Source: Planctomycetes bacterium RBG_16_43_13
GTDB taxonomy: Bacteria; Planctomycetota; MHYJ01
NCBI GenBank assembly: GCA_001828445.1
Contig: MHYJ01000160.1
Coordinates: forward strand, 15,863 to 21,977
DNA length: 6,115 bases
Reading direction: 5' to 3'
Shown piece after piece: positions 5,188 through 6,115 of the stretch. The notes beneath the pieces are model-generated. The model saw only the letters and a program-made list of their open reading frames with translations. It was not told where the DNA came from and did not search any database. The position numbers were made by a program, and so were the translations under genes. Position 1 is the stretch's first letter. Each line of letters starts with the position of its first letter.

Positions 5188-6115
5188 TTATTTCAACTTT
5201 TCTTCTTCCTCGCCCAAATCAATAATCCTCGGTGTAACGAGTATTAGTTCATTCTGGTGCTCGTTCTCCTTTACCTTTCTACTGAAGAAGAAACTAAGTA
5301 TCGGAATCTCGCCGAGGAAGGGCGTCTTCGCCTCTAAGTCGCGGTTGGTTATATTCTTAAAGCCGGATATAAGTATGGTTCCCCTATCCGCCATCTGGAC
5401 GGTTGTCTCTGCTTGTTGATAATTTATGTTTGGTAGCTGTATATTTAGGCCAGCATTAAATACGTCGTAGGTAGTAAAAGCATTCAATGACAGTTGGTAG
5501 AGACGGAGATCCATCTTTACATATTTTTTATCGTTACTTACTATAGGTCTTACGTCAAGAACAGCGCCAACGTTTAGTATATTTACGATTGGGTCGTAGC
5601 CACCGAGTAATGCACCTGTCTGAACTTCTACGTCCTGAATATATGCTATTTGCCTCAATACAGTTATATTAGATCTTTGCCCGCTGAAGGTAGTTATATT
5701 GGGCTGCTGTATCAATGTAACCCTTTCATCCTTATGCAGGGCTTTCAAAACGAGCTGTAGTGCCTGATTCCCGAGCATCTGATATTGTAGCCCCAAGCCA
5801 CCCTGACCTGATAAGCCAGCCCCACTCGGATGCGTAGGAGCCAGAACCGGTGTAATAGAAGAGCCGGGTGAGAAAGTGCTAAGCTCTCCTACACCCTGGG
5901 CGTTAAGCCATGTCTGGAAGGTCTGAACCCTTAAATCCCAATTACTTGAGTTATTTGCCATACCCCTTGTAGCATAATAACCAGGTCTCGTAACAGTTGT
6001 TCCATCGTTGAAGTCCGCACCTACATTCGCACCCCTTATGTCTATACCTACATCCTGCAGGAAGTCATCATATGCACTTATGAATTTTGCCTCGATTGCG
6101 ACCATTATACCACCA
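5188..6115 (-). CDS. Secretin (type II secretion / type IV pilus family), C-terminal domain, 5' end outside window
   Basis: The frame stays open to the window edge (GGI precedes the methionine at 6105), so that methionine is internal and about 308 residues are visible. Secretins form the multimeric outer-membrane gate of type II secretion, type IV pili, type III secretion and filamentous-phage export. Numbered from the internal Met, the visible part begins with the family's opening strand VAIEAKFI (2-9). It then has a Gly/Ser-rich insert (about 25-105), QALQLVLKAL and QQPNITTFSGQ (114-143), ETTVQMADRGTILISGF (233-249), the conserved TPFLGEIPILSFFF block (261-274) and the closing strand ELILVTPRII (286-295). 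An acidic/Lys tail follows. The usual Gly before the final hydrophobic triplet is Ser here (ILSFFF). The N-terminal N-domains that would tell GspD from PilQ are missing, so no symbol is given. The lipoprotein gene follows 48 nt after the stop. Confidence 0.94.
   Translation of the reverse strand, partial: GGIMVAIEAKFISAYDDFLQDVGIDIRGANVGADFNDGTTVTRPGYYATRGMANNSSNWDLRVQTFQTWLNAQGVGELSTFSPGSSITPVLAPTHPSGAGLSGQGGLGLQYQMLGNQALQLVLKALHKDERVTLIQQPNITTFSGQRSNITVLRQIAYIQDVEVQTGALLGGYDPIVNILNVGAVLDVRPIVSNDKKYVKMDLRLYQLSLNAFTTYDVFNAGLNIQLPNINYQQAETTVQMADRGTILISGFKNITNRDLEAKTPFLGEIPILSFFFSRKVKENEHQNELILVTPRIIDLGEEEEKLK

Overview
The window looks like chromosomal DNA of a diderm (Gram-negative-type) bacterium of moderate GC. 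It encodes an outer-membrane secretin and a lipoprotein. Most ribosome-binding sites are strong AGGAGG-type sequences. The sequence alone does not fix the phylum. Heptanucleotide repeats of the CCAAAAT/CCCCAAT type recall the short tandem repeats described in filamentous cyanobacteria, but such repeats are not diagnostic and no other gene here points to cyanobacteria.

Left part (1-2360, all minus strand): a tightly spaced five-gene run that looks like one osmotic-stress operon. In transcription order it holds a 118-aa three-helix membrane protein of unknown family, a 34-aa single-helix miniprotein, a 65-aa two-helix membrane protein, a 363-aa MscS-family mechanosensitive channel, and the first 159 residues of a GT20 trehalose-6-phosphate synthase that runs off the left edge. 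Gaps are 23, 52, 23 and 33 nt. The likely logic is pairing a turgor-release valve with synthesis of a compatible solute. The small membrane proteins may be accessory or envelope-stress factors, but no function is shown by their sequences.

Middle (2361-3043): a 356-bp AT-rich divergent intergenic region with an imperfect 48-nt inverted repeat and one near-consensus plus-strand sigma-70 promoter (TTGCAC, 17 nt, extended TATAAT). The ATG of a 108-aa Gly/Ser/Leu/Asn-rich internally repetitive protein lies only 9 nt past the -10 box, so its mRNA should be leaderless or nearly so.

Right part (3114-6115, minus strand): the C-terminal domain of a secretin (type II secretion / type IV pilus family, 5' end outside the window), then an FN3-domain lipoprotein 48 nt downstream, then after 112 nt a 490-aa membrane-anchored protein. 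That last protein has a Pro/Gln/Asn/Ser-rich linker encoded by a degenerate tandem heptanucleotide array and a C-terminal domain of seven repeats that reads as a seven-bladed beta-propeller. The three may form an envelope secretion or surface-display cluster. The secretin-lipoprotein pair is the firmest link.

The most unusual items are the array of 7-mers used as coding sequence (with a small echo of it in the neighbouring intergenic region), the repetitive leaderless 108-aa gene, and the three small membrane proteins leading the channel/trehalose operon.
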